DNA of 64,000 nucleotides from Rhea pennata (GCF_028389875.1 NC_084702.1:72761582-72825581); one strand, 5' to 3'. Shown: positions 15,061-27,650, numbered from the stretch's first letter. The notes: generated by a model from the letters alone, not told the origin. Made by a program: numbers and translations.

Positions 15061-15069
15061 TCCCCCTGG

Positions 15070-15078
15070 TTTATAAAA
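15070..15078 (+). promoter_or_regulatory. TATA-like box upstream of the Ly6/uPAR gene
   Basis: A tttataaaa motif lies about 75 bases before the ATG. A start site near 15,100 would give a 5' untranslated leader of roughly 45 bases in the same exon. The position is plausible for a core promoter; the call rests on motif and spacing only. Confidence 0.5.
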
Positions 15079-15145
15079 GTCCTTGTGACAGACTGTGCTG
15101 TGTTCAGCAAGAGTTTGTGGCTCACTGTCCTTACATCCCATCAGC

Positions 15146-15194
15146 ATGAAAGTATCTCTTGGCCTCAGCCTTCTCCTGGCTATCCTAGACACAG
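15146..15194 (+). CDS. Ly6/uPAR gene exon 1: start codon and signal peptide
   Basis: Encodes the initiator Met, Lys2 and a leucine-rich hydrophobic core, i.e. the signal peptide. It ends after one base of a Gly codon at a consensus donor (gtaagt). Upstream there is a TATA-like box about 75 bases away. No in-frame upstream ATG gives a better start, because the hydrophobic stretch begins right after this Met. A signal-peptide exon ending in phase 1 is the usual arrangement in Ly6 genes. Confidence 0.8.
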
Positions 15195-18100
15195 GTAAGT
15201 TTTCTTCTAGGATCTGCTGGGCTGAGAGATGTGAAACTGGCCTGAGAACTATTATTCAGCGTGTAGGGCCATTCCTGCCATCTGAGCCACTGGCAACCCC
15301 CCTTGTCCTGGGGGATTTGCCATACATAGGTGTGAATAGTGGATTAGGGTGGAGCAGGGGATCTTTGGTGCTATGGCCCAACTTGCAGATGAGGATGTAG
15401 GTGTCTACATGTGAGCTGCTTTTCTAAGCCCTCACAGTGGTCACTAGCAATCTAGAGGTTTTTGTATCATACCTACCACCCCATGCAGGTCTCACAGCTA
15501 CTGCAAGGTGCGTACTGTGATGGTACCCGTGAACAGGGAACCAACATGTGCCCTGGTGTCTTAATCTGTATGCTGAACCCTTGGTACAGATAAGTGTGTG
15601 TGTCAGAGAAGACAAGCTGTTTGGCTTCTCTCCATAAACTCTTTATTCCTTTCCAAATGTTTCATGGTGGCTGCCTGATATTCTAGTTCTACTTAAGATG
15701 CTCTTATCCTGAAACAGCAGGCAGTCAATAAAGTGAATTCCCCTAATATCTAAGAAGAGCTACACCATTCCCAATTTGTACATAGCATAGTAAAGACTTA
15801 CTGGCAGCCTTTTGATCTCCAGTCCTTTGGTTGCCCTGCTCACTTTAAAGAGAAGATTTGGGGGGCTGAGAATCCAGGAGATGCCTGAATGCCTGCCAGA
15901 GCAGAGGGGATTTGGAGTTCATTCCTTTGGAATCCCCAGTAAAAACAACCCAGCAACATCCTATAAGAGACAAGTCAAGCTAGCTTTAAAATGTAAAACA
16001 TTATCTTGACAAGGCTTCCTCTCATTTCTCCAAATTTAAATGGAAAGTAGAATAAATAATAATAATGATTAACCCTCCTGCCCACACACACACACATACA
16101 CAAACTGAACAATGAAACAGGAAAAATAAAGGAAAAGGAACTTTAAAAATGCTGATCAAATGCTGAAGCAAAATGTGGATAAAAGGGGAAGTGAAATCTC
16201 CTGTGACTGCTACCCAAGAACGTGTCCTACTTCCCTCCTTAGGAACCACTCTTCAGTGTGAGATTTGTCACAGCATAGGAAAAACCTGCTCTGGCCCCCT
16301 GAAAACCTGTACTGGTGGTGAAAATACCTGTGGCACCATCGTGCATGAGACCACGATAGGTAGGTGAGACTATCACTATGGCTGTTTACAAGTGCAGCTT
16401 TCAGAAAAGGGTTGGAGGACGGGTCTCTATCCCCATCTCTGCCTTATGGTAAGTCCTCAGATGAGTTGTTCATTTTCCTTTTCACTCAAAGAGGATGCAG
16501 ATATGGGCCTGGGATGGTAAAAGCATACTATTTCTCCATCTTGAGGAACAGTAACCTATCTGGAGGGCTTAGTTCTGAGTTGTGGAGGGGAGAGACCTAA
16601 ACAGCATACCGGGAGATGAGATTGGCTTTTATTTCTGGCTAAGCTGAGCAGTTGGGTTAAGCGGCTGGACTGGCAGGGACACATGCTTGCTGATATCTAG
16701 CACTGGGATGGATTGGCCATGGGGTGGAGGGAGAAACAGGCCTATGTCTGAGTCCCTTCCCTGAACAGGGAAGGAGACCACAGTTGGCACCATGGGCTCA
16801 GGGCTAACAGCACATCCCCGCAACTGGCACGCTAGCAATGGGTACTGAGGTCACATGGCAACCACACTCTGTGCTGCATTTGTGACTTGGCCTTAGCCAT
16901 CACCTAGCTTCACTATTATGGCCACTGACTTTTAGATGGGCAGCTGGCTCCTTTCCTGACAGGTTTGGTGCTACCAGCTCCAGTGTGTTTCTTCCCTCTG
17001 CTTGTGCAAAGTGATCCTTTATCTTTTCAGTGCTGGTGGGGACTCAAGGGACTGCAGTTCTGTAATTGTTCTGCTCATCCTGTTAAGCTTTTTCAATCAT
17101 CTGGCTCATCGGAAAGACTTGATTTGCCTGCGTGAAGATGTCAGAGCTTGCAGCTGATGGACTTTTGTGCTTTGTGGACTGTACATAAAGAAGTTTGAGC
17201 TATGGGTCAGAGGTGCATGGGTTACCCCATAAGCCCTAAGGTTGGGTCATTATAGCTAAAGTAAATGTCTGTAACACACTGGTTGCCTGGGAGCAATTGT
17301 ATCCTGCTCCCTTTAAACATGTTGTGGAGGAAGAGAAATTCTTCATTAGTGTCTCAGATGTGGCAGCTCCACCTTAGTTCCTCTGAACTAACCTCACCAG
17401 GTTCCTCACTGCTGCCTTCAGAGTGGCTTTGCTGTCCTCTAGCCCCTTTAAAGATATGGGGAAGGCCATGCAGCAGGCAGGGGGACAGAGAAGTTATCTT
17501 GTGGTTATTGACTTGGCACTGCCCTCTCCTTCATGACAGGGGGGATGGTAATCTATTCATCCATCAAGGCCTGCCTAATGTCCAGTGCGTGCCATCTGGA
17601 TGCTGTCACCATGAACTATGGGAAAGTAAAAGGAAGAACTGGCTTGGCCTGCTGTGTGGGTGATGCCTGTCAAACAACGTCGGTCTCAGGTAAGCTGCCT
17701 TTTTGTGCCTACCCTGTCGCCTCATTGTCTCTGCCTGCCCATCACAAGGTTTGGCTTTCTAGTCTTAGCCTCTACCTGGGGAGTGTTCAGCCCTGTTTTC
17801 CAGGAAGGACAGCCTCACCACAGGTCTTCTTGGGACAAGCCAAGGTGAAGCTGAGATTCAGCATGGGTTTTTTGCTTGGAAGGGCTCCACAGAATAGTCC
17901 TGTGAGAAGTTTCCCTTACTATGGGAAGCTAGGTAGAAATATAAACCGTTCTGCACAAAGCAGGTTCTCAAAGAGAGTCTGCAGCACAGTTTTGCACAGA
18001 AAGCCTTTTCTGTCTGTGGTCACATAGACTCTGTTGATCCTGATGCTGGCAGAATTGGCCTCTCATGGAGATTTAAAGAGGTCATAGGTGATGAGCCCCT

Positions 18101-20826
18101 GTACTTCCTCTCCTTCTCTTATTAAAACCAACCTCTTTCTTCCCAGTGCCATCAGTGGACAACGTGCCCAATGGATTACAGTGTCCTGCCTGTTACAGCG
18201 TAGACTCCTTCCAGTGTGGTAATGAAACTGTAAATTGCACTGGATCTGAAACCCAATGCATTGACATTGCTGGACTGTTAAATTCTGGTAACTATCTTTT
18301 ATTTTGGACTATCATCTTTTTGGTTAAATTGGCAAAACCAATTAAGGATGAAGCATCACAGAAAAATAAAAAAGGGCAAAAAATGTGAAAGAGAAACAGA
18401 GAAAGTGACACAAACCTGAAAGGGAACATGCTTAAAGCTTATATAAAAAAAGCAAGGTTACTTCCTTCTCCCCACTTCCCTGCCTTGTGCAGATAACTGC
18501 TGAAATTCCTCATGGTGTGGTATAACTGAGGCAAGGAGAAAAACTGAACTCATGAAGCAGTCTGATATGTGGAAGTATAATAAATCTGACCAAGACTTTG
18601 AATGTCCTAGTTAAGGAGCATGAGGATGTGTCCAGATCTAAGCCAGCTGCTATCTTAGAGGAGGTTCAGGTGAAACTTTCCTTGAGTACAGAGGACGTCT
18701 CCTAATATAAAGCCATCAGCTTTCTCACGAGGAGACGCTGGCTGCTGTGGGTGCATGATACTGTTTCTTTTAGTGGTGGTCTTGCTCCTACAGAGCCAGA
18801 GACAAGTCCCTCCTCACGAATGTGGTGGATGAGCCTCTGAGGTCAGGAAACTTGAAGACCTTCCTAGTGAGGGAAACTCATTGTCTTTGAACAGCAGAGG
18901 TCGCAAGCAACATGAAATGATCTCCTTCATAAATCTTATTCCCTTCTGTAGAGACTGTGGTTAGAGAGAAAAAAGCAGACAAGCTCCCTGTCTGTTTGAA
19001 AAAGCTATCTTTCATTCCCTCTCTCCCCCTTCCACATCTCAGGGCAGCCCCATCAATGCCCGAGAAGGCAGAAAAAGTAACTCTGAAGTCAAAGACAGCA
19101 GCATCTACTGTAAAAGTAGACTGAAAAAAGCCATTGTGTTTGGCTGTGGACATAGTTTCTCTGGGATCATATTATTGTCAGGTGATAATACCAGGCCTCA
19201 AGATCTTTGTTACATATTTTATACACCTTTTGTCCAAACCCTCAATGAGAAAGGATTTTGCAGAACAAGAGAAAGCAACCATTTGCTTAGTCACCACAGT
19301 GGAAAAAGAGTGATAGGAATTTTATGTTGCAAAAGTGGAAAAGATTCTTAAATTGTCTTAACTTTATTGATTGGCCATTGTAAATCAAGGAAATCTGTGC
19401 AGTGTGATGAACCAAGCAGAGGAAGCAATTGTATAGGAGCAATGAAAGCTGAGGAACTAGTGAAACACTCATATACATTATTTGTACTCTAAATACAAAT
19501 ATTCAGCAGAAAATGTCAGGCCTCTGCAGCCTACACAGAGGAGAAAACATGAGCAGTGGGAGCAAAAAAGTAATGACAGTGAGAATATTGAGAATATCTA
19601 AATGGAGAGTTAGTAACCCTGGATCAGAGGGAAGAGTCACACACGAGCTGTCTGAGTTGCTGTGTGTCCGTAGCTGTTGGCAGTTAGGTAGTTTAGCTGT
19701 AAAACTGCTTGGAACTGTTGACCTGTAAGGATTTTCTTCACAGGTCTTTAGTTTGGTGCACTAGGCCTGAGTAGATTACCATTTTTAGTGGAAAAAAGTG
19801 TAGGTTAACAAGGAACTCTGGTAGCATTGGGACAAGACTACCTGGCTTCCTCCAGACTGGGTCTCAGGTCACTTGTCTTTGATGTCCAAGCTGTAGGCTA
19901 GCTGTAAGCATCTTTGCTCACACGCTGTGGCATTTTTAAGGTCTCTTTCTCAAGTAGACGTTCTGCGTCTGGCAAGTGACAAGTTCAGGTTTCAGGCCCT
20001 ACCTTAGTGGAGACATGAATGTGATTTCTCTGTTAGCTTGCCTAGATCCAGTAAGGCCTTAGAGATTGGAGTTGCCTGAGTAAATGTGTCAGTATTTATC
20101 ATAACTATCTACACTTAGCCAGGTGAACACTACCCTTTAATATCTTTGAGGCGTCTCATCTCTTACGTCAAAAATGTCTGAGAGAGAGTTATTTGATTCA
20201 AAAGTCATGAGAGGATCAGAGAGAACAAGAGACAAATAAATAAATTCATGCAGTACCATTACACAACCATTATTTCTTTAAGTAGACTGGGTTTGAACAG
20301 AGGAATCTCTAGTTGAGAGAAAGAAAATGATTTAAAAGCTTTTCATCATCTTTACTCAGCAGAAAGCAGGAAAAGGCAAACCCAAGTTCCTTTGTATTTC
20401 AGGTCAACCAAGGTGACCTTCTTGCTTCTTGAAACTTTTTTAGGGAGAGGACCGGAGAGGAATGGGTTGGTGGATTTTGTAGTTAACTGGATGTACAGAA
20501 TGGGGAGAGCTCAGGGAGAAAATGTGAGCCTCTGACCAGAGAGGGAATAGCTATGATAGTTGGTTTCCCTGTTACACAGCATGTACTACTTCTTCTGTGC
20601 AGGTGGACTATCTATGAAAGTTGCCATGAAAGGCTGCACCACCATTTCTGAATGCAGTGATGCAGGAGAAGGGAAAAAACAACTGGGAATGATAGACATG
20701 AAAATAAAGCATTTCAAATGCAAACCAGCCTCTCTTCCGCCCATGGTGCATTCTGGACTCTCCTCTCCAAAAACTCTCTTTCTCCCTGTCCTGTCAGCAT
20801 TAATCTTGGTGAAGGTGCTTTTCTGA
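15146..20826 (+). CDS. Two-domain Ly6/uPAR (LU) protein, phospholipase A2 inhibitor gamma / PINLYP-like; five coding exons
   Basis: Coding exons 15146-15194, 16243-16359, 17540-17689, 18147-18287 and 20603-20826 join to 681 nt (226 residues plus TGA). Every intron is GT-AG and phase 1. Residues 1-16 form a short signal peptide. Domain 1 (about 20-100) has ten cysteines (22, 25, 32, 39, 46, 67, 73, 93, 94, 99), the full three-finger set, but Gln100 replaces the usual Asn after the last one. Domain 2 (about 116-193) has eight (118, 121, 129, 136, 143, 164, 170, 192) and lacks the terminal CC...C part. Sequons sit at Asn131 and Asn135. A hydrophobic tail (211-226) after Ser/Gly 203-207 could be a GPI-anchor signal. 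Two tandem LU domains with exon breaks inside each are typical of PLI-gamma, PINLYP and uPAR relatives; reptile PLI-gamma is a secreted plasma inhibitor. The ligand of this protein is unknown, and a generic uPAR/Ly6 surface protein is the main alternative. Confidence 0.85.
16085..16103. repeat. (CA)n short microsatellite
   Basis: A short CA run with one interruption (cata), in intron 1 of the Ly6/uPAR gene, about 140 bases before exon 2. Confidence 0.8.
16243..16359 (+). CDS. Ly6/uPAR gene exon 2: first half of LU domain 1
   Basis: Acceptor ttag precedes the exon and donor gtaggt follows. It encodes residues 17-56 with cysteines 22, 25, 32, 39 and 46, starting with the C-x2-C motif that opens LU domains. 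It is 117 nt and phase 1 at both ends, so it could be skipped without a frameshift. A second GT four bases downstream (gtgag) is a possible competing donor but would change the phase. Confidence 0.82.
17540..17689 (+). CDS. Ly6/uPAR gene exon 3: second half of LU domain 1
   Basis: Acceptor acag, donor gtaagc. Encodes residues 56-106 with cysteines 67, 73, 93, 94 and 99; the CC-x4-C ending is the LU domain signature. The residue after Cys99 is Gln, not the near-invariant Asn of three-finger proteins. The exon is 150 nt and phase 1 at both ends. Confidence 0.82.
18147..18287 (+). CDS. Ly6/uPAR gene exon 4: first half of LU domain 2
   Basis: Acceptor cccag, donor gtaact. Encodes residues 106-153: a short linker, then a second C-x2-C opening (Cys118, Cys121) and cysteines 129, 136 and 143. 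Two overlapping N-glycosylation sequons, N-E-T at 131 and N-C-T at 135, are present. The exon is 141 nt and phase 1 at both ends, so the gene looks like an exon-pair duplication. Confidence 0.82.
20603..20826 (+). CDS. Ly6/uPAR gene exon 5: end of LU domain 2 and hydrophobic C-terminus
   Basis: Acceptor gtgcag. Encodes residues 153-226 and the stop TGA. Cysteines 164, 170 and 192 continue domain 2, but no CC-x4-C ending follows. The last 16 residues are mostly hydrophobic and come after a Ser/Gly-rich stretch, as in GPI-anchor signals. The polyadenylation signal lies about 135 bases after the stop. Confidence 0.8.
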
Positions 20827-20959
20827 TGCTCTCCAGGACTGGGTAAGAAAAGCGCTTGTAAAAGTCCGGTGGTGGTTTGCACAGATTCCTGTTTGCTCTG
20901 GCTTCTTCTGTGTGGGAGTCTGTTTTCAGACCAGCTCTTGTTCTCATATTATTTTGCAG

Positions 20960-20965
20960 AATAAA
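20960..20965 (+). terminator. Polyadenylation signal AATAAA of the Ly6/uPAR gene
   Basis: Canonical AATAAA about 135 bases after the stop codon, the first one on this strand after the gene, followed by T/G-rich sequence. It implies a short 3' untranslated region. Confidence 0.6.
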
Positions 20966-22017
20966 GACAGTACTTATATGCCTTTTGTTTTCTGACTGAT
21001 TTAATTCAAAGTTGCATGGGTTTACTTTGAGCATTCTCTGGGAGCTTTGTCCACATCAGGACCTGGTGAGACTGCATGTGGTACCTCTATACTGCACAGG
21101 CAACAGGAGCTCTCATGACAGCCTTAAAATCTACATGGACTATCTCAGTGAAAGTCCCCTGTGTTTGGCTAGCCACTTTGCCAGGCTCTGGACAAGACCT
21201 GAGGTGAGTTCCTGAGAGGTTCACTCTGGTTAGAGAGGCAGCTTGCCCTTTTCCCCTCCCTTTAATCTTAGGTGTCCATGGTAGGTCCTTCTGGTCAGAA
21301 GGCTGCTTGTGGCCTCCAGGCAGTCATGAAGCAGTCTCCATTTCAAAGAGCAGTCAGCGACCCTTTGCTACAAGCAAATTGCTCCTGGCAAGAGCCTGCC
21401 TCTGCATGGTTATTCAGCTTGCCTTACTAGATTTTCCTCCCATGTTTTATCCCAGGTTTCAGGATTATCCAGACTTGCCCTAGGATGATTTGATTTAATA
21501 AAACAGGCAGTTTTTCTACCGTGATAGACTGCTAGGAGCCCAAGTAATGGCAATTTGTAGCCCTATGCCTGCTTCCATTCTATTGGCCAAACCACATACA
21601 TAACTGACCAAGCCTCCCATCTTTCATGTGCAGCATCCACCACCACTCAGCTGTTCCCCCCCAGCGATTGCCGGCCCTGCTGACTTTCCTCAGATGAGTC
21701 CCGCACAAGGGCACTGAAGAAAAACAGCACATTAGAGAGCACCACATTATCTAGGAGGTAGTATGGGCTGGGGGCAAGAGGATAAGGATGTGGAAGATCT
21801 GGGAGACACTGGGGTGTAGAGTGTAGGAGAGATGTTTGTAAACTTCAGCTTTTAGGAGAGGCTATCTATCTGCCTCAGGTAAGTTTAACCCACTAGAAAA
21901 GGGTAGCCTGTTTTTGGAGCAGATTACAAGATTGTTAAGCAAAGTGTGTGTTCTAGCTCACAGTGTAAGCACACAGTGTTTTGGACAAGGAGTTACAGTG
22001 ATTGAGCAATGCAATTA

Positions 22018-22021
22018 ATTT

Positions 22022-22056
<35 letters not shown>

Positions 22057-22058
22057 TT
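22018..22058. repeat. (TTTA)n microsatellite
   Basis: About ten uninterrupted TTTA/ATTT units. A simple repeat with no associated gene. Confidence 0.95.
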
Positions 22059-22239
22059 AGTGTGGCAGAAAATGCTATGGAAAGTTTTGTCTGCCTAAAC
22101 TAAACCATAATGTGTGGCAACAGTGAGGTGATCATGTCTTCTTCCCAAACAGGCTGAAGCACCTTTCTTTCTAAAATTCCCACCAATTAGTTGAGAGAGA
22201 ATTTCACATTATCTATTATAATATCTTTTATAATACAGG

Positions 22240-22740
22240 GGTGTGGATATGAAAATAAAAACTAATTTTGGAGATGGAGAGTGTACTGATAATATAGTTT
22301 TCATATAGGGAATAGAGTCTGGTCAGGCACAATTAATTATTTGCAAAGGCAGTGCAATTACAGTGTGGATGTTAAAGGGGGAATATAGCTCCCTCTTGAT
22401 GGGACACCAATAGACTGATACTTGAGTGACCCACTTGTTCAGCATTTTTCCAGATCTGATAACACTCTGGAATTAAAACAATTCTCTATCTGTTTGAGTA
22501 CATTATCCGTGAACACATCTCCTGCACGTTCATGCAGAACACTACTGCTGTCTGTTGCATCCCCCATGGCAGATCTCGACCCGCTTCGATGGTTCAACCC
22601 TTCACTCTTGTTTGTTCCACCTTGACCTGTGATGTTATCAGGATGGAAAAGCTAAATGAGTTTGTTCAGCCTGGTCAAGGCTTGGGTGAGAAATCTCCAG
22701 AAAGCCAAGGTGCTGGGATAATATTTAGGGAAGAATAAAG
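22240..22740 (+). repeat. Duplicated segment, copy A (partner at about 36,010-36,530)
   Basis: Aligns by eye in the same orientation with the partner through shared blocks such as 'tttttccagatctgata', a 'tggatg...gggaat' block before it, and a 5S-like block at the end. The similarity is clear but diverged, with several indels. It ends near the 5S-rRNA-like tract at 22,617-22,718. Confidence 0.6.
22617..22718 (+). repeat. 5S rRNA-like tract (SINE or pseudogene relic), copy A
   Basis: Resembles the second half of vertebrate 5S rRNA: an 'agctaa' block, 'gcctggtcaaggcttgg', 'gtgagaaatctcc' and a final 'aggtgctg', in the right order and spacing. It is far too diverged to be a functional 5S gene. 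5S-derived SINEs (AmnSINE1 and relatives) are known in amniotes; the family cannot be fixed by eye. Confidence 0.45.
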
Positions 22741-25700
22741 AGGAAGAAGGCAGTCAGCAGTGTTTCTGTCACGGGTTTGTGGCACAGAGAGGAGAAGCAA
22801 CTCAGTTCTGACTTCGAACTCATTCCTGTGGCAAAGATAACTGTTGCAATTTGTGGCTATATAAAGGGGGGGAAGGAGAGGAAATAAGTGGAAGTAACTC
22901 TGTATCTTTGTGACCAGTAGGTCAATACTTGGTTCTTTTCCAGCATCCACATTTTTAAAGGCTATTAAAATGGAAAGTGTGAAGAAAAATGCCTTAGAGC
23001 AAAAGTCTTCAGGATCATAAACTGGTGATCTGATGAAAAAGAAGATAGACAGGTGACTTGTTTGCAGGCTGTAAACAAACTGATATGGAAAAGGAAAAGA
23101 TCTAAAAGGGCTCCAGAGCACAACAGAAATCTGACAAACCCAAAGGAGGAAAAAGTCACATTGTTACTGCTTGTAGACTGCATTAGACCATTAAAGCAAA
23201 CCTCCAAGAGTGCCAGCGGGGGTCACAAGCTTTTGATGTCTGCAAATCCAGCATGAAGGTCTTTCAGAAACAGACACTTTAGTTGTAGACAGGTTATAGG
23301 CAGTACAGACAGAGTCGGTAGAAATGTGACAGAATGGGATTAGGCAGGAAGGTGATGAGCTGAGGAACCCTTCTGATCTTAAGTCTGGCTTCTGGGAAGG
23401 GAGATGAAGCTGGAGTATGTTCTGATAAAAGCAAAGCAAAAGATGGGGGAAAAAGATGGTGATACTAATTTACAAGCACAAATCAAACAATGGGATCTCA
23501 ATATCTTGAGCAAGGAGTGATGAATGAGCAATAGCTGCTTCTAACTATCTGCAGGGTGTGAACACCAGAGGAGGGGGTATCTCCAGCAATTCTCTTTAAA
23601 ACAGTCACTGGGGTGAATATGGGAAGCTCCATTGTTTGCAGAGTTTAACTGAGGATATGTGGCAGGGAGCAGCCCTGATCTCATAGGCATGTTGGGGAGG
23701 GGCAAGGATTATGTGGCCAAAAGCCATCATAGTAAATGGAATGACTCCTGCTGATTTTAATGGGCTTTGAACCAGGCTTAGACACTGAACTGGATTGTTT
23801 CCATCTGCAATTTCTCTTTGTAATATATACAAATCCTACTCCCACACAGATGCACACACACAGACATGTAAATACCAGATCCTCCCCTAGACCTTGCAGA
23901 CACTTCAGCTAGCAGGTATGCAAGATACAGGCAGGCACCAGACACCTGAAGGTCTGGAGGGCTGAATGAGGCCTGCCTTACCCACAATACAGACCAAGTC
24001 AAGGACAGCTTTGATCTTCACTTTTGCATAGCGGAGAGGACATAGAACACTGTGTTCTCTCCCCAGATGATGGGAAATTAACAATGTCCTGCCACTCTCT
24101 CTCCCTCCTCTGAAGTTTTAGCTTTACTTTGAACAGTTGAGCCAGCCAGAAAGCCTGGTGGCAGCCAGAAAAATTGCTTTAATTTAATTTAAGCGTTTTA
24201 ATAGAGAGAGAGGATCTGGGCTGTACATGAGGTGGACAGAGCCCTTAGCTACGGTGGGTGGACAATGATGATGTGGGGTAGGAATCAGAAAAGCTGAGGA
24301 AAAGGAGCTGTAGGCCGTGCAGCCAAGCACCATGCAAGGCAATTATCAGACTCTAAAACACCCTTAGTTCCTTCTTTCCAGCATTCCTGGAATTGGGAAC
24401 TGTCTTCATTTCACTTCCTAGGAAATATTCCTGCCCCAGAACATTCAAATCAGGAAGTCAGGGCACTGGGAGCCAATGGATTTCTCTCTGTTCTGGTTAA
24501 AAGATGACCTGGGGCTGTATTTGCAAAGGAATGTGAAGTTATTGCTGTATTTCTTTCACATCATGACCATGGCTCTTATGAAGAAGTTTGTTAAGCACTT
24601 AGGCCAACAGGTCCAGTAAGTATTTTGGAATTACACATCAAAGACAAAATGAGGACAAACAGTGAATGAACAAGGGATCTTTCTTATAGTCATCAAGAGT
24701 GTGTGTCGTGCTGTGTACCAGAGACTAAAAAATGTTTCCTGCCTCCTGTAAGAAAGAACTGCAGGTCCATGGCCATATGACCAAACATGGGCTTATGCAA
24801 TGGATTGGTGTCTCCATCTGAGTATGTCACTAAACTCCAATGGAAATCAAGCCAGTATGGCCCATTGAGATCAGGTCTTGCTGCTGATTGGATGAATCAC
24901 ACCACGAGTTCCCATTTGTATTGAGTGGCCCACCACTGTCCATGCCACTGACAGAGACATATGCATTGTAGACACACAACATTAGGGGAAGAGGATCCCA
25001 TCACCAATGTCCTGTCTTCTCTATGGAGAAGATGTTTTATATAAAGCTGTGGAGCAGAGAGAACAAATGTTCTCTAGTCCCCTGTGCTAAGGATTATGGT
25101 TTGTGTCCAAAGCTACATGGCCTCATTTCTTAACTCCATGGGCAACTATACTGGATTGAACACCTCATGTTACCAAGTTCTCACACATTTGCTCCTCTTT
25201 CTTCAATAAGGACATGACCTCTGGAATGTATATTGTCAAGAGCAGTGTTTGGTCCCCACCCCCATTGATGTTATATGGAAGAGGTCTCGCTCTCCCTAAA
25301 CATATCCTAACTATGGTAGAGCATCTTGTTCAAAATCATGGGAGCTCTCACGTGGATGAATGAATGAAAATAAAATTTGACCCTGAATCAAATCGACTCC
25401 TGTCTTGGAGTAACTTATCAAAACATCCGTTCTAAGCAGATGGACATCTAAGACCTTTCTCTTTCTGTGAAGAGAACTGGTGTGCAAGTCAGTTCTGGAA
25501 CCGGGTACTTGGTTGTTGCCGCTGGGAACACAGTCTTTCTAATTTAGAACACTGCTGATGACAGGAAGGAAAAGTTTCCTCACACAGTTCACTGCCTCCC
25601 ACAGTCACACCTCACATCTGATTTCGTCTCCTGGGAACAAGTTCTTGGGCCTCCTGCCCAGAAAGCCCTGTTGCTGCCACAAAGATTTCAGATTGTCTGC

Positions 25701-27650
25701 TCCAGAAGAACCAGCTAGGGATCAGATCAAAACATGTTTTCCAAGCAGGTTTCTGTTGGACATCTCTTAGGATGGTGTGGCTTGCCAGAGAAAGTATAAA
25801 AACCATAGGCAACTGATTTCCAAAAGAGTAAAAGTTGGCTGTAGGTACTGTGCTCTCTGCAGGTAGAAAGTAGCTATGAGTTTACACCTTCAGGAAACTA
25901 CAAAGCCTGTTGCAGCTCTGGGACCCTCCCTCCAGTCAAGGATCCATCTTGTAGGGTCTGCTGGATCCAAAGCTGTTGATGTAATTTAGAAAGAAGATTT
26001 TCACTGTCTGTTCATGACTGACCGCAAGCTCATATTTAGTAGAGGAGCTTTTTCAAGTTGTAGGACCTGAGTCCTCTCTGGAGAGGGGGATCTTTAGTCA
26101 GAAATGTTGGAGGATGCTTATCTGTTCTATCAATGCAATGCTCAAGGTATACTTAAGGGGTTAGACTTTCAATATGTAGTTAAACTTCTTTACAATATGT
26201 CTGTAAAAGGGTGGCTTTAAGATCTTTTAATGGGTTTATTTTCCTTCTCCTCTTTCTTTATTGTGTTGCTGAATCCATGGTCTACTATTCACATATAGTG
26301 ACAGCAGCCTGACACACAATATTGATGACTAGAAGCTTTTGAGAAATGTGACTCAGTCTCCTTGCACTCCCAAGCAGGAATGGTCTAACACTGTATCTGT
26401 GGCTTGTTTTATCTGCCCTTTCATCTCAAACCTTTATGGCTCATGCAAGAACTTTGCAGATGTGAGTCTGGGAAACACTTCTTTCTCTTAATATTCACAT
26501 GATGGCAAGATGGGAGACACTCATTAAAGGATTATGAGATTTATCAGGTTACAGGAGCTGACCATGTTGCAAATGGCACACCAGGATATCTACAGAAGGA
26601 CAGAGTGATTGTAAGCTGTCAAAACTACTAGCAATTATCATTTGCCGTGATTGGCTCCAGATTGAAAGTCCATTGTATTTAGGGCATTAATGACCTATAG
26701 GTAACATAAAGGCAATGTACAGCAGAACCAGAAATGATCGTTAATCAGTCAATCATGTGTCCCTGTTTCTTACTTCTCTTCCCTCCAGTTTTCTGTGGAA
26801 ACTCTTACCTTTGAGTTCTGTTTATGTTGTCTATTGGGAGAAGTTTATGGGTAAGCTGTGAGAGATGGCTGCAGAAATTGCTGTTTTACATCCATATGGT
26901 TGAAGCTTAGTCCCTGTGGAAAACGTAACCAGTCTGGATCAGATCTACATTATACATCTTGGATCTCTCTTTCTCACTCATCTTCCATGGAGAATTATTT
27001 CCATTGCTGAGGTTTTATGGCCAGTTAAGTAATAAGGATGGTGACCCAGACAATCCAAAGGGAAACTCCTGCGTTGTTCAGAAGGAACTGTTCCAAGTTG
27101 TAAGTCCTCTGAATTCACTTATTTTCTCTGGAGCTTCTCCAGAGAGTCATTAGCTAGGGAAAGCAGTGTTCCCACAGGAACATTGGTTCCCATGTTGGCT
27201 CTTGAACAACGGATCTAAAGGGGCTATGGAGACTCTCATTCATTGTCCCCTTGTGGACTTACATTCCCTCAGCTGGTTCCTATTCAGTTGCTCATGAGCA
27301 AGAGGATTTCCATTTCTCTCAGCTGTGTCTCTTTTCTCCTGAGGTGCATGTACAATACAGTGGCCAGTTAGAGAGCACAAAATTCCTAGCTTAACTGTGG
27401 TCAGCAGAAAAACTCCCAGCAGACATCATATGCATGTCTTTCAGCCTAGATTTTATTCCTTTTTTTCTTTTCCCTTTCTCCATTTATCTCTCTGGCTTTT
27501 CTGGTAACTATTTACAGTTGTTTGAAATTAGTCTGAAATGGACTTTAATGAGCCCATTGGATCTTTTACAGGTTACAGCAAATACGACCTCACACTTCCA
27601 TGGGATCTCTAATGGATACCTATTAAAAGTTATAGGCTATCCTGTACCAA

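Noticed and set aside
17533-18027. 164-codon frame as a separate gene
   Set aside because: It is Ly6/uPAR exon 3 read through its donor into the intron; the splice site and family alignment end the exon at 17,689.
22675-23121. 148-codon minus-strand open frame
   Set aside because: It is the complement of purine-rich sequence, giving a Phe/Leu/Ser-rich product with no family resemblance, and it overlaps duplicated segment copy A.
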